Of a stretch of 6,734 nucleotides of DNA, positions 1 through 6,079 are shown one piece after another (positions within the stretch are counted from its first letter, which is position 1; the number at the start of each line of letters is the position of its first letter). The stretch covers positions 1 through 6,734 of the forward strand of contig JAKMFG010000200.1 in the NCBI GenBank assembly GCA_022425565.1, read 5' to 3'. The translations under genes were made by a program, and so were the position numbers. Origin of the DNA: Alphaproteobacteria bacterium (GTDB lineage Bacteria > Pseudomonadota > Alphaproteobacteria > Puniceispirillales > Puniceispirillaceae). Below the pieces are notes generated by a model. That model searched no databases. It saw nothing but the letters and a program-made list of their open reading frames with translations, and had not been told where the DNA came from.

Positions 1-211
1 TGCACAGCCAGATGGTAGCGGTCAGTGCCTTCGACTTGTCGGTGCCGGCTTCGGCGAGGAGCGCATCAATCTGCCCAAGAATGGCGCGGGTCTGATTGGC
101 GACGCTCTCGCCCGGCGCACCAAGGGCCACCTGGCCGGCGAGATAAACGGTGTCGCCATGGATCACCATTTGGCTCATCCGGTCGTTGGTGTGAAAGCGC
201 TCGATGCTCAT
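1..211 (-). CDS. RidA/YjgF/UK114 family protein (3' part cut by window edge)
   Basis: The first 70 residues of a RidA-family protein are present; the C-terminal half lies beyond base 1. It opens with MSIERFHTNDRMSQMVIHGD, followed by TVYLAGQVA (about residues 21-29), the hallmark first strands of the RidA/YjgF fold. A helix of the type NQTRAILGQIDALLAEAG follows, as expected for the family. RidA proteins are cytosolic trimers. The archetype hydrolyses reactive enamine/imine intermediates released by PLP enzymes, while many paralogues such as the RutC type have pathway-specific or unknown roles. The catalytic arginine region is not in the window, so deaminase activity cannot be judged. I chose the start at 209-211 because an AGGAG box (218-222) lies 6 nt upstream. 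An in-frame ATG at 230-232 would add seven residues but lacks such a site. It is the last visible gene of the minus-strand operon, 89 bp after the NTF2-like gene. Confidence 0.88.
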   Translation of the reverse strand, partial: MSIERFHTNDRMSQMVIHGDTVYLAGQVALGAPGESVANQTRAILGQIDALLAEAGTDKSKALTATIWLC

Positions 212-300
212 GCGTGTCTCCTGTGCCCTCATCCGGGCTGTCTGATAATCGGGTTCGGCAACCCTAGGTCATTGCGTTGCCGGGCGTCCAGAGGGCAGCC
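212..300. other. 89-bp spacer between the NTF2-like gene and the RidA gene
   Basis: This non-coding gap holds the AGGAG ribosome binding site of the RidA-family gene at 218-222 on the minus strand. I see no convincing terminator hairpin with a U-tract and no clear -35/-10 pair, so read-through from the upstream operon genes is the simplest reading. A weak internal promoter cannot be excluded. Confidence 0.45.
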
Positions 301-699
301 CTATTCAGGCGCGAATGATGAGCGCATTTTTGCGGCCCATCGGCCACCTTCATTGGTGATAACCCACAGGGACCTGAAACTTGTGATCAGCCGGTCATCG
401 GCGCTGAAGCGCCGGATTTCCGCATCTAGATGGACCTTGCCTGCAGAGGCGCGGACAAGACGGATATCGGCAAAGGCGGAGTGATGCCAGTCGCCGCCGG
501 CACGAGCCAGAAAATCGGCGAAATAGCTGTCTTCGGTCTCCCAGATTTTCAGCGTGGTGCCACTCAGGCGGATATGTGGAAAATGCAGGGTGGCGGCGAT
601 GGCGGATTGCGTGCGGCTGTTCAGGGCGGCGATATGGGCATCCATCACCGCAAGCGCGGCGGCGGCGGCCTCGTCTTCCGGAATGGTGTCACGCGCCAT
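301..699 (-). CDS. NTF2/SnoaL-like fold protein of unknown function, 132 aa
   Basis: This is a small cytosolic protein with the layout of the NTF2/SnoaL superfamily. An N-terminal helix (about 10-37, AALAVMDAHIAALNSRT) leads to LHFPHIRLSG (38-47). A second helical stretch follows (57-68), then WHHSAFADIRLVRASAGKVH (71-90). Long strands come last (90-116, including FRSLWVITN), with the ending GGRWAAKMRSSFAPE. Pocket-lining candidates are H39, H42, W53, W71, H72, H73, H90 and W112. The fold is used for binding domains, isomerases, cyclases and dehydratases, so no reaction is assigned. The start at 697-699 makes the gene overlap the amidohydrolase stop (689-691) by 11 nt and gives the usual family length. 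A longer frame reaching 876 would only translate the amidohydrolase region in another frame. Its place after a CoA-transferase and an amidohydrolase suggests an auxiliary role in the same pathway, either enzymatic or substrate binding (inference). Confidence 0.78.
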   Translation of the reverse strand: MARDTIPEDEAAAAALAVMDAHIAALNSRTQSAIAATLHFPHIRLSGTTLKIWETEDSYFADFLARAGGDWHHSAFADIRLVRASAGKVHLDAEIRRFSADDRLITSFRSLWVITNEGGRWAAKMRSSFAPE

Positions 700-1567
700 C
701 GTCAAATCCGTAAAGCTGCGCTGGATTGCGAACGAGAATCCGGTTTCGAAGGGCCGTATCAGGGGCCCATCCGGCAAGCGCGTCGAGAACCGCCCCGTCA
801 TTCGGCATATCCTGCTGCGGGATCGCCGGGTGCGGCCAGTCGCTTCCCCAGACAAGCTGGTCCGGGTTCGCCGCAATCAGGGCCGCCGCAAGGCCGCCGA
901 CGGCGGCGTCGGTTTGTGGCCCGGCCGGACCGAGACGGTAGGCGCCAGACAGCTTGACCCAGGCATGGCCGTCACCTAGCAGGCGCAGAAGTGCTGTAAA
1001 TCCGGGATCGTTCACCCCCTTGACTGCTTCAAGATGCCCGAAATGATCAAACACCACCGGCACCGGGAAATCGGCGAACGCGTCCATGCTGTCGTGAAGG
1101 GCAGAGGCGTCACCAAGAATCTGCAGGTGCCAGCCATGATCGGCGATCCGTCCGGCCAGTCCTGCCAGGCTGTCGATCCGCGCATTGCTGCCGAACAGCA
1201 TGTTGACGCGGCAGCCGACGGCGCCCTGTTCCCGGTAGGACGCCAGAACATCCGGCGGCGTGTCCTCGTCGATCACGATAACGGCTTTCATCGCCGGGTC
1301 GGCAACGCAGGTCTGCAGCGTCGTCCGGTTGTCGGTGCCATAGACGCTCGGCTGGACGATGACGGAGCGGGTCAGCCCCAATGTCCGTTGCAGGTGCCGA
1401 AATGCAGGCAGGGGTGCTTGCGGGGCTGTGTAGCTGCGCTCGGCAACCTGCGGTGACGGGCCGTCGAAGATATGGAAATGGCAGTCGCAGGCTCCGGCTG
1501 GAACATCGAATGCCGGTGCGCGGGGATCGGGGTCCGGCGCAGCGCAGAGCGGCGGGGTACCGGTCAT
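689..1567 (-). CDS. Amidohydrolase family protein, LigI/COG3618 type (putative lactonase)
   Basis: This 292-residue TIM-barrel hydrolase belongs to the amidohydrolase_2 superfamily and resembles 2-pyrone-4,6-dicarboxylate lactonases (LigI). Visible signatures are the strand-1 metal motif DCHFHIFDGP (H30, H32), GCRVNMLFG with R120 (119-127), WHLQI (146-150), VVFDHFGHLE (171-180), KLSGAYRLG (205-213) and GSDWPHP with the catalytic aspartate D243 (241-247). The C-terminal NPAQLYGF is typical. LigI-like enzymes open cyclic esters to dicarboxylic acids in the cytosol. The conserved arginines and tyrosine fit binding of an acidic substrate, but relatives also act on sugar lactones, so the substrate stays open. 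There is no signal peptide. The start overlaps the CoA-transferase stop as ATGA (1564-1567) and has a GGAGGG box (1574-1579) 6 nt upstream, so it is translationally coupled. The gene ends 11 nt inside the NTF2-like gene. Confidence 0.9.
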   Translation of the reverse strand: MTGTPPLCAAPDPDPRAPAFDVPAGACDCHFHIFDGPSPQVAERSYTAPQAPLPAFRHLQRTLGLTRSVIVQPSVYGTDNRTTLQTCVADPAMKAVIVIDEDTPPDVLASYREQGAVGCRVNMLFGSNARIDSLAGLAGRIADHGWHLQILGDASALHDSMDAFADFPVPVVFDHFGHLEAVKGVNDPGFTALLRLLGDGHAWVKLSGAYRLGPAGPQTDAAVGGLAAALIAANPDQLVWGSDWPHPAIPQQDMPNDGAVLDALAGWAPDTALRNRILVRNPAQLYGFDDGA

Positions 1568-2730
1568 GTCTCACCCTCCAGCCAGGCCATGATTTTGGCA
1601 GTGTCCTCGCCGAGCCTCGGGGCCGGCTTGCCGGGCACATGCGATGTTGCTCCGGCGATTCGAAAGGGCAGGGTCGGCGTGGCAACGCCGCTGGCCGGAT
1701 CGGTGTGGATGAATTGCCGCTGGCGCACCTGATCAGAGGCAAGGCATTCGCGGAGGGTGCGAATGCGGGCTGCCGGAACCCCGGCCTGCTGCAACACAGC
1801 CTCCCATTCCGTCGCCGGCTTACCCGCCAGCGCAGCCTCAAGTTCGGTCGCCAGGTCCCCGGCATGCGCCTTGCGCGCAGAACGTTCTGCAAAGCGTGGA
1901 TCGGTCAGCCAGTCTGGACGCCCCAGTGCCCCTGCCAGATTGTGAAAATGGGATTCCTCGTTCACCCCGAGCGAGACGACCCCCTCGCTGCAGACGAAAC
2001 TTCCCGCACCCGGCGAGCGGCTGTTGGCAAGATTGCCGCGCCGCTTCGGCTCATTGCCGGTCTTCAGATAATCGGTGACGGTCGAGGACATCAGGCTGAG
2101 CCCCGTCTCCAGCATCGACACATCAATAAAGCTGCCACGACCGCTAGAGGCGCGTTCATATAGCGCTGCCGATATGGCGAAGCTGGCTGCCAGGGCGGTG
2201 GCATAGTCCAGCACAGGCGCGCCGGCGCGGATCGGTCCGCTATCGGCCGTTCCCGTTGCTTCCATCAACCCGCAGGCGGCCTGAATATTCACGTCATAGG
2301 CAGGTGTGTTTTCCTGCGGGCCACCACGGCCATAACCGGTCATCGCGCAATGGACCAGATGCGGATGGCGTTCGGCCAGCGCTGTCTCGTCGAGGCCGAG
2401 ATGTTTCATCGTCTGCGGGATGTGGTTCTCCACCAGAATATCGGCCTTGGCCAGCAGCTGGTGGAACCTCAAGGCACCTGCTTCGGTTTCAAGATCCAGC
2501 GTGATGGATGACTTGCCGCCGCCCTGGGTGAGATAGGATGTGCTCATGCCCGATGCGGCAGCCTCGGCATCAGTGCCACCCCGATGCCGGATGGCGTCGC
2601 CTTTGTGTGGTGATTCTACCTTGATCACCTTCGCGCCGAGCAGGCCCAGATAATAGGAGCAGGCGGGCCCGGCCAGCACATGGGTGAAATCGATCACCAC
2701 CAGTCCGGTGAAGGGATGTGTCGCTGGCAT
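1564..2730 (-). CDS. CaiB/BaiF family (class III) CoA-transferase
   Basis: This 388-residue cytosolic enzyme is typical in length for the family. It opens with LVVIDFTHVLAGPACSYYLG (10-29) and GAKVIKVESPHKGD (32-45). LDLETEAGALRF (78-89), ADILVENH (96-103) and MTGYGRGGP (130-138) follow. The stretch PAYDVNIQAACGLMEATG (143-160) is next, and then the catalytic-aspartate region APVLDYATALAA (171-182), where D175 aligns by context with D169 of formyl-CoA transferase. GRGSFIDVSMLE (198-208) and the C-terminal PRLGEDT (371-377) complete the family pattern. Class III enzymes move CoA between carboxylic acids through a mixed anhydride on that aspartate. Relatives use oxalate, succinate, mesaconate, itaconate or carnitine, so the acid is not predictable here. 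A GAGGA box (2735-2739) sits 4 nt before the ATG. It is the first gene of the minus-strand operon and is divergent from the transporter genes, consistent with activation of an imported acid (inference). Confidence 0.93.
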   Translation of the reverse strand: MPATHPFTGLVVIDFTHVLAGPACSYYLGLLGAKVIKVESPHKGDAIRHRGGTDAEAAASGMSTSYLTQGGGKSSITLDLETEAGALRFHQLLAKADILVENHIPQTMKHLGLDETALAERHPHLVHCAMTGYGRGGPQENTPAYDVNIQAACGLMEATGTADSGPIRAGAPVLDYATALAASFAISAALYERASSGRGSFIDVSMLETGLSLMSSTVTDYLKTGNEPKRRGNLANSRSPGAGSFVCSEGVVSLGVNEESHFHNLAGALGRPDWLTDPRFAERSARKAHAGDLATELEAALAGKPATEWEAVLQQAGVPAARIRTLRECLASDQVRQRQFIHTDPASGVATPTLPFRIAGATSHVPGKPAPRLGEDTAKIMAWLEGET

Positions 2731-2838
2731 GGCGTCCTCGCTCGGTTTTCCTTGTGAAAGTTAAGAATGAACGGGTCCTTTCAGGCAAGCACCGAATGGT
2801 GAAACGATAGGTGCGACAATACTGAGCCGAAAATCACG

Positions 2839-2852
2839 CAAACCCACGTTTG
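2839..2852. promoter_or_regulatory. Candidate operator: inverted repeat CAAAC-N4-GTTTG overlapping the -35 box
   Basis: Arms CAAAC (2839-2843) and GTTTG (2848-2852) form a perfect 5-bp dyad with a 4-nt centre. The right arm overlaps the first three bases of the TTGACA box (2850-2855), so a protein bound here would block RNA polymerase at the transporter promoter. The dyad is short and could occur by chance; no regulator family can be assigned. Confidence 0.35.
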
Positions 2853-2878
2853 ACATGGCAACGATAATGCGGTTTGCT
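2850..2878 (+). promoter_or_regulatory. Putative sigma-70-type promoter of the TTT operon
   Basis: A perfect consensus -35 hexamer TTGACA lies at 2850-2855. With a 17-nt spacer the -10 position falls at 2873-2878 (TTTGCT), which matches TATAAT at only three positions. Alphaproteobacterial housekeeping promoters often keep TTGAC strongly and vary at -10, so this is plausible. Transcription would start near 2884, leaving a leader of about 20 nt before the ATG at 2905. Confidence 0.55.
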
Positions 2879-2893
2879 GGCGGCCATTTTTAC

Positions 2894-2900
2894 GGGAGGA
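2894..2900 (+). promoter_or_regulatory. Strong ribosome binding site of the substrate-binding protein gene
   Basis: GGGAGGA lies 4 nt before the ATG at 2905 and fixes the start codon. It is one of the strongest Shine-Dalgarno matches in the window, which fits a highly produced periplasmic binding protein. Confidence 0.8.
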
Positions 2901-2904
2901 TCCT

Positions 2905-3879
2905 ATGAAATTCACCAAGACTCTTGCTGCGGGATTCGCAGCGACTGCAATGCTCGCCAGCGGTGCGGCATTCGCTGATTATCCTGAAAAGCCGATCAAG
3001 ATCATGGTTGGTTTTTCTGCTGGTGGCGGTACCGACACCACGGCTCGTGGCTTTGCATCCTACATGCATGAAGCTCCGACCATGAACGGTGCGCCAGCTT
3101 ACATCGTGAACCTGCCTGGTGCATCCGGCCAGAAGGCTGCCAAGGCAGTCCTGAACGAAGATACTGATGGCTACACTCTGTATATGATCAACATCGGTAC
3201 CTTCATCGCCGGCGAACTCGCCAAGGGCGAAGATCGTCCGTACCATGTTCCGGATGCCTTCGTGAACCTCGGCTGCGCCTCGCAGCTGGTAACGTCGCTG
3301 CAGGTCCACACCTCGAACCCGGCAACGACCATGCAGGAGTTCATCGACAACGCCAAGGCAACTGGCCAGACCATCACCTGGGGCACCTCGGGCGCGGCAA
3401 CCATGCACGCAACCATCGGCCATGTCCTCTTTGACGCATACGGCATCCCGCACAAGAAAGTTCCTTTCAAGGGCGGTTCCAAGGCACGCGCCGCACTGGT
3501 ATCTCAGTCGGTTGACGCTGTTCTCGGCGGTGTGAACACCGTTGTCGGTTTTGAAGATGACATCCGTCCGCTGGCATCGGCCGGTGCCGACCGTGACCCG
3601 ACCGCCAAGGACCTCGCCACCTTCGGTGAGCAGGGTCTCGACGGCCTGGACTTCACAGGCCTGATGTGTCTGTTCGGACCGAAGGGTATTTCTGACGAGG
3701 TCAAGTCTGACGTCGGTGCTGCCATTGAGCACATTGCCGGCATCAAGGGCTTCAAGAAGTATATGGGTAAGAACAGCCTTGCTGCTTTCTACACCGACTC
3801 CGCGACCGCAACCAAGGCACAGGACACCATGTATGATGTCATGGGCCCGGTCGTCGCCCAGATCATCGCAAGCAACTAA
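2905..3879 (+). CDS. tctC: TTT-family periplasmic substrate-binding protein (Bug/TctC type)
   Basis: This 324-residue protein has a clear Sec signal peptide: a K-containing N-terminus, a hydrophobic core (about 7-20) and the cleavage motif AFA (22-24) before DYPEKPI. The mature N-terminus, YPEKPIKIMVGFSAGGGTDT (26-45), carries the Bug-family first strand and the carboxylate-binding loop. VNLPGASGQKAA (68-79), DGYTLYM (88-94), VPFKGGSKARAALVSQSVDA (186-205), the FGPKGI segment (257-262) and the usual 320-aa length confirm the family. Bug proteins bind small organic acids in the periplasm and deliver them to TctAB. The middle part (IGTFIAGELAKGEDRPYHVP, 97-116) departs from the common family wording, so a known ligand cannot be transferred. 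The mature chain has two cysteines, C124 and C255, which might form a disulfide. Gly codons are nearly all GGT/GGC, a pattern suggesting high expression. An intrinsic terminator follows directly. The symbol is at family level only. Confidence 0.95.
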   Translation: MKFTKTLAAGFAATAMLASGAAFADYPEKPIKIMVGFSAGGGTDTTARGFASYMHEAPTMNGAPAYIVNLPGASGQKAAKAVLNEDTDGYTLYMINIGTFIAGELAKGEDRPYHVPDAFVNLGCASQLVTSLQVHTSNPATTMQEFIDNAKATGQTITWGTSGAATMHATIGHVLFDAYGIPHKKVPFKGGSKARAALVSQSVDAVLGGVNTVVGFEDDIRPLASAGADRDPTAKDLATFGEQGLDGLDFTGLMCLFGPKGISDEVKSDVGAAIEHIAGIKGFKKYMGKNSLAAFYTDSATATKAQDTMYDVMGPVVAQIIASN

Positions 3880-3896
3880 GTTTGTGATCTGAACCA

Positions 3897-3927
3897 GGGG
3901 CAAGCCAATCCGGCTTGCCCCTTTTTT
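3897..3927 (+). terminator. Intrinsic terminator after the binding-protein gene
   Basis: GGGGCAAGCC (3897-3906) pairs perfectly with GGCTTGCCCC (3912-3921) around a 5-nt loop (AATCC), followed by six T (3922-3927). The 10-bp GC-rich stem plus U-tract is a textbook rho-independent terminator. It sits inside the transporter operon with no visible promoter after it. It is therefore expected to end most transcripts after the binding-protein gene while some read through into tctB and tctA. The hairpin may also protect the upstream mRNA 3' end. Confidence 0.92.
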
Positions 3928-3962
3928 CATTTCGTGATTTCCAAGGAAACTGGGAGGGGCGT

Positions 3963-4469
3963 ATGGGCACCCAGGAATACAAGATCAAGGTAGAATATGG
4001 AGTTAGCGCCATCGTTCTCCTGATTGGCGTCTTCTTCATTTTTCAGGCCTTCACCATTGAAACCTCGCGTGAGGCGGTGGGGCCGCGCACCATGCCGCTG
4101 TATCTTGCCTTGACGCTGGTGATTGGCGGCCTCTGGCTTGCCTTCCGCGCGTTCACTGGCCGGGCTGGCGATTTGAAGGACGGGTACGGTTTCCTCGAGA
4201 GTGATGTCAAGCGCATCGCGATGGTCGTCGGCTGCGGTGTGCTGTTTGTTTTTCTGTTCTGGGCGCTTGGCTATTTCGCCGCTGTCATCGCGACTTATAT
4301 CGCCATGCTCTACACCTTCGGGGTGCGGCAATGGGGTTGGATGGCTGGTGGCGGTCTTGTTCTGGCCGTCATTTTCCAGTGGCTGTTCATGGGGGTTATG
4401 CTGCTGAACGACCCGGCGGGCGTACTGATCGACCTGCGTCCCCTCACCAACTGGATTTCGGGGGCATAG
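3963..4469 (+). CDS. tctB: TTT small membrane subunit TctB
   Basis: This 168-residue integral membrane protein has about four transmembrane segments, near 13-31, 44-64, 84-119 (one long or two short) and 127-148. The family motif GPRTMPLYLAL (40-50) stands at the beginning of TM2, and a short hydrophilic loop with charged residues (65-84) separates the two halves. This matches the small TctB subunit, a poorly conserved inner-membrane partner of TctA needed for TTT transport. The ATG at 3963 was chosen because GGGAGG (3952-3957) lies 5 nt upstream. A TTG at 3915 in the same frame lies inside the terminator stem and is not credible. It is separated from the binding-protein gene by the terminator and ends 7 nt before tctA, so the two membrane subunits are probably made from read-through transcripts and in a coupled manner. 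Confidence 0.92.
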   Translation: MGTQEYKIKVEYGVSAIVLLIGVFFIFQAFTIETSREAVGPRTMPLYLALTLVIGGLWLAFRAFTGRAGDLKDGYGFLESDVKRIAMVVGCGVLFVFLFWALGYFAAVIATYIAMLYTFGVRQWGWMAGGGLVLAVIFQWLFMGVMLLNDPAGVLIDLRPLTNWISGA

Positions 4470-4476
4470 AGCCAGC

Positions 4477-6051
4477 ATGTTTGAAGATATTTTTGGTGGC
4501 TTCGTCACCCTTTTCAGTGATGACTATGCCATCTGGTTTGTTGTCCTTGCCGCGTTTGTCGGCATCGTGTTTGGCGCGCTGCCTGGTCTGACTGCGGCTG
4601 CGGCCATCGCTATGATGCTGCCGATCCTCATTGCCTATAATGACGAAATCGGTGGCCTTGCCGGCCTCGCCTTTCTCTATGTGATTGGCAAGTCGGGTCG
4701 ATATGGCGGGTCCATCGCCGCAATCCTGTTCAACACGCCTGGCACCGCGGCATCGGCCGCGACGATGCAGGACGGTTATCCGATGACGCGCTCGGGCCGC
4801 GCCGGCAAGGCACTGAAGACCGCCACCGTCGCCTCGGCTTATGGTGACTATTTCGGCGAGATCATCTTGATTTTCGGTGCCGTCTGGATTGCCGCCTTTA
4901 CCCGCCAGTTTGGCCCACCCGAGAATTTCGCCATCTATCTGATGGCCTTTGTCGTGATTGGATCGGTGGTCAGCGACAGCATCATCAAGGGTATCATCTC
5001 GACCCTGTTTGGCGCGGTCATCGCGCTGATCGGCGAGGACACCATCACCGGCCAGTTCAAGATGACCATGGGCATCGACGAGCTGGAATCAGGCATGGCG
5101 CTGGTGCCGCTTCTGATTGGCGTCTTCGTGATCTCAGAAGTTATCATTCAGGCGGAAAAAGCCGCCAAGGTGAAGATGATCGATTTCGCCGGCGACAAGA
5201 TTGACGACCCGACGGCGCATTACTTCACCTGGGCCGAATTCAAGCGCTGTATCCCGCTGATGTTCCGCTCGTCAATCTATGGATCGCTGATCGGCATGAT
5301 GCCGGGCCTTGGTTCGTCGGTTGCCTGTTTCGTCGCTTACGGCGAGGAAAAGCGCAAAGCCAAGAACAAGGATAAATGGGGCACAGGTGTGGTCGAGGGA
5401 ATCGCCGCGCCGGAATCCGCGAACAATGCCGTGTCCGGCCCGTCGATGATCCCGCTGTTGACGCTCGGCATCCCGGGATCGACCATTGCGGCCGTCCTGA
5501 TCGGCATGTTCCTCGTGAACGGCCTGCAGCCCGGACCGTCGATCTTTGCTGAAGATCCGCCGCTGTTCATGGGTGGCCAGCTGATCAGCCCGCGCGAATT
5601 TATCTTCGGCATCTTCGCTGCCGGCCTTATCGGCATTGCCTGCTATGCGCTGATTGGCTATTTCGCAGCGCCGTTCATCGGGCGGATGATTGCCATCCTG
5701 CCGACGCAGTATCTCTACCCGTTCATCTTCATGACCGCGGTGGCTGCCAGCTATTCCTCGCGTGCCTCGATCTGGGATGTGGGTTTTGCCTTGCTGTTCG
5801 GCGTCATCGGCTATGCGATGCGGCGAACGAACTTCTCTGCAGCGGCCTTCATCATTGCCTTCGTCCTGACGTCGAGCATGGAAGAGGCCTTCCGCCAGTC
5901 GATGATCATCTCCGACAGCGGTGTGCTGGTGTTCATGAGCTTTGAATATCAGGGCAAGTTCTCCTATGCCCCGATCTTCCTGATCATTGGTGCGGCGGTT
6001 GTGGGCATGCGGTCATGGTCGACCTACAGCGCGCGCAAGGCAAAGGCTTAA
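4477..6051 (+). CDS. tctA: TTT large permease subunit TctA
   Basis: This 524-residue polytopic inner-membrane permease is near the usual family length (about 500). The two signature repeats are visible. In the first half are FGALPGLTAAAAIAMMLP (32-49) and YGGSIAAILFNTPGTAASAA (76-95), then DGYPMTRSGRAGKAL (99-113). In the second half are MMPGLGSSVACFVAYGEEKR (274-293), EGIAAPESANNAVSGPSMIP (307-326) and LTLGIPGSTIAAVLIG (328-343), then GLQPGP (349-354). The paired PG loops are thought to form the substrate path. The C-terminal part has MEEAFRQSMIISDSG (468-482), also family-typical. TctA carries out ion-coupled import of the acid delivered by the binding protein. No strong Shine-Dalgarno site precedes the ATG, which begins 7 nt after the tctB stop, so translation is probably coupled to tctB. 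The gene is intact. Confidence 0.96.
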   Translation: MFEDIFGGFVTLFSDDYAIWFVVLAAFVGIVFGALPGLTAAAAIAMMLPILIAYNDEIGGLAGLAFLYVIGKSGRYGGSIAAILFNTPGTAASAATMQDGYPMTRSGRAGKALKTATVASAYGDYFGEIILIFGAVWIAAFTRQFGPPENFAIYLMAFVVIGSVVSDSIIKGIISTLFGAVIALIGEDTITGQFKMTMGIDELESGMALVPLLIGVFVISEVIIQAEKAAKVKMIDFAGDKIDDPTAHYFTWAEFKRCIPLMFRSSIYGSLIGMMPGLGSSVACFVAYGEEKRKAKNKDKWGTGVVEGIAAPESANNAVSGPSMIPLLTLGIPGSTIAAVLIGMFLVNGLQPGPSIFAEDPPLFMGGQLISPREFIFGIFAAGLIGIACYALIGYFAAPFIGRMIAILPTQYLYPFIFMTAVAASYSSRASIWDVGFALLFGVIGYAMRRTNFSAAAFIIAFVLTSSMEEAFRQSMIISDSGVLVFMSFEYQGKFSYAPIFLIIGAAVVGMRSWSTYSARKAKA

Positions 6052-6079
6052 CGGATCCGGTAAAAAAACCATGGATCCG
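6052..6079 (+). promoter_or_regulatory. Hairpin over the start codon of the AbrB-family gene
   Basis: CGGATCC (6052-6058) pairs with GGATCCG (6073-6079). Above it GGT (6059-6061) pairs with ACC (6068-6070), with A6071 and T6072 bulged out and a six-A loop (6062-6067). The structure begins right after the tctA stop (6049-6051), contains the only plausible ATG (6071-6073) and leaves no clear Shine-Dalgarno sequence exposed. It may limit translation of the downstream gene. It is not a terminator, because no U-tract follows. Confidence 0.4.

Larger units (their letters stand above)
2731..2904. promoter_or_regulatory. Divergent intergenic promoter region between the CoA-transferase operon and the TTT operon
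   Basis: These 174 bp separate the two divergent operons and must carry at least one promoter for each. The plus-strand promoter is clear at the -35 position and is listed separately. On the minus strand there is only a weak candidate, TTGCCT near 2785 with an A/T-rich stretch (TTCTTAAC) about 16-18 nt downstream, which I do not call. Two short inverted repeats, at 2839-2852 and 2790-2801, could be operator sites. The sharing of one short region by both operons suggests joint control by one regulator. No regulator gene lies in the window. Confidence 0.7.

Noticed and set aside
700..876. N-terminal extension of the NTF2-like protein on the minus strand
   Set aside because: The extra 59 codons lie inside the amidohydrolase gene in another frame, are arginine-rich without domain character, and would make the protein longer than the fold needs.
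1110..2163. Long overlapping frames of 260 codons on both strands across the CoA-transferase/amidohydrolase junction
   Set aside because: Their translations are rich in Arg, Pro and Ser with no recognisable motif, as expected from off-frame reading of GC-rich genes; the real genes are well supported.
2890..3930. A 346-codon open frame on the minus strand opposite the binding-protein gene
   Set aside because: It is antisense to a gene with signal peptide, family motifs and a strong ribosome binding site. Its translation resembles no known family and spans the terminator, so it is a by-product of codon bias.
3915..3962. TTG start upstream of tctB
   Set aside because: It falls within the terminator stem and loses the good GGGAGG-spaced ATG at 3963; the added residues are not part of the family pattern.
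6052..6079. Adjacent GGATCC, CCATGG and GGATCC sites suggesting a cloning junction
   Set aside because: The flanking tctA and AbrB-family genes are in natural operon order with intact frames, and no vector-like sequence is seen. Six-base palindromes in GC-rich DNA are an adequate explanation.
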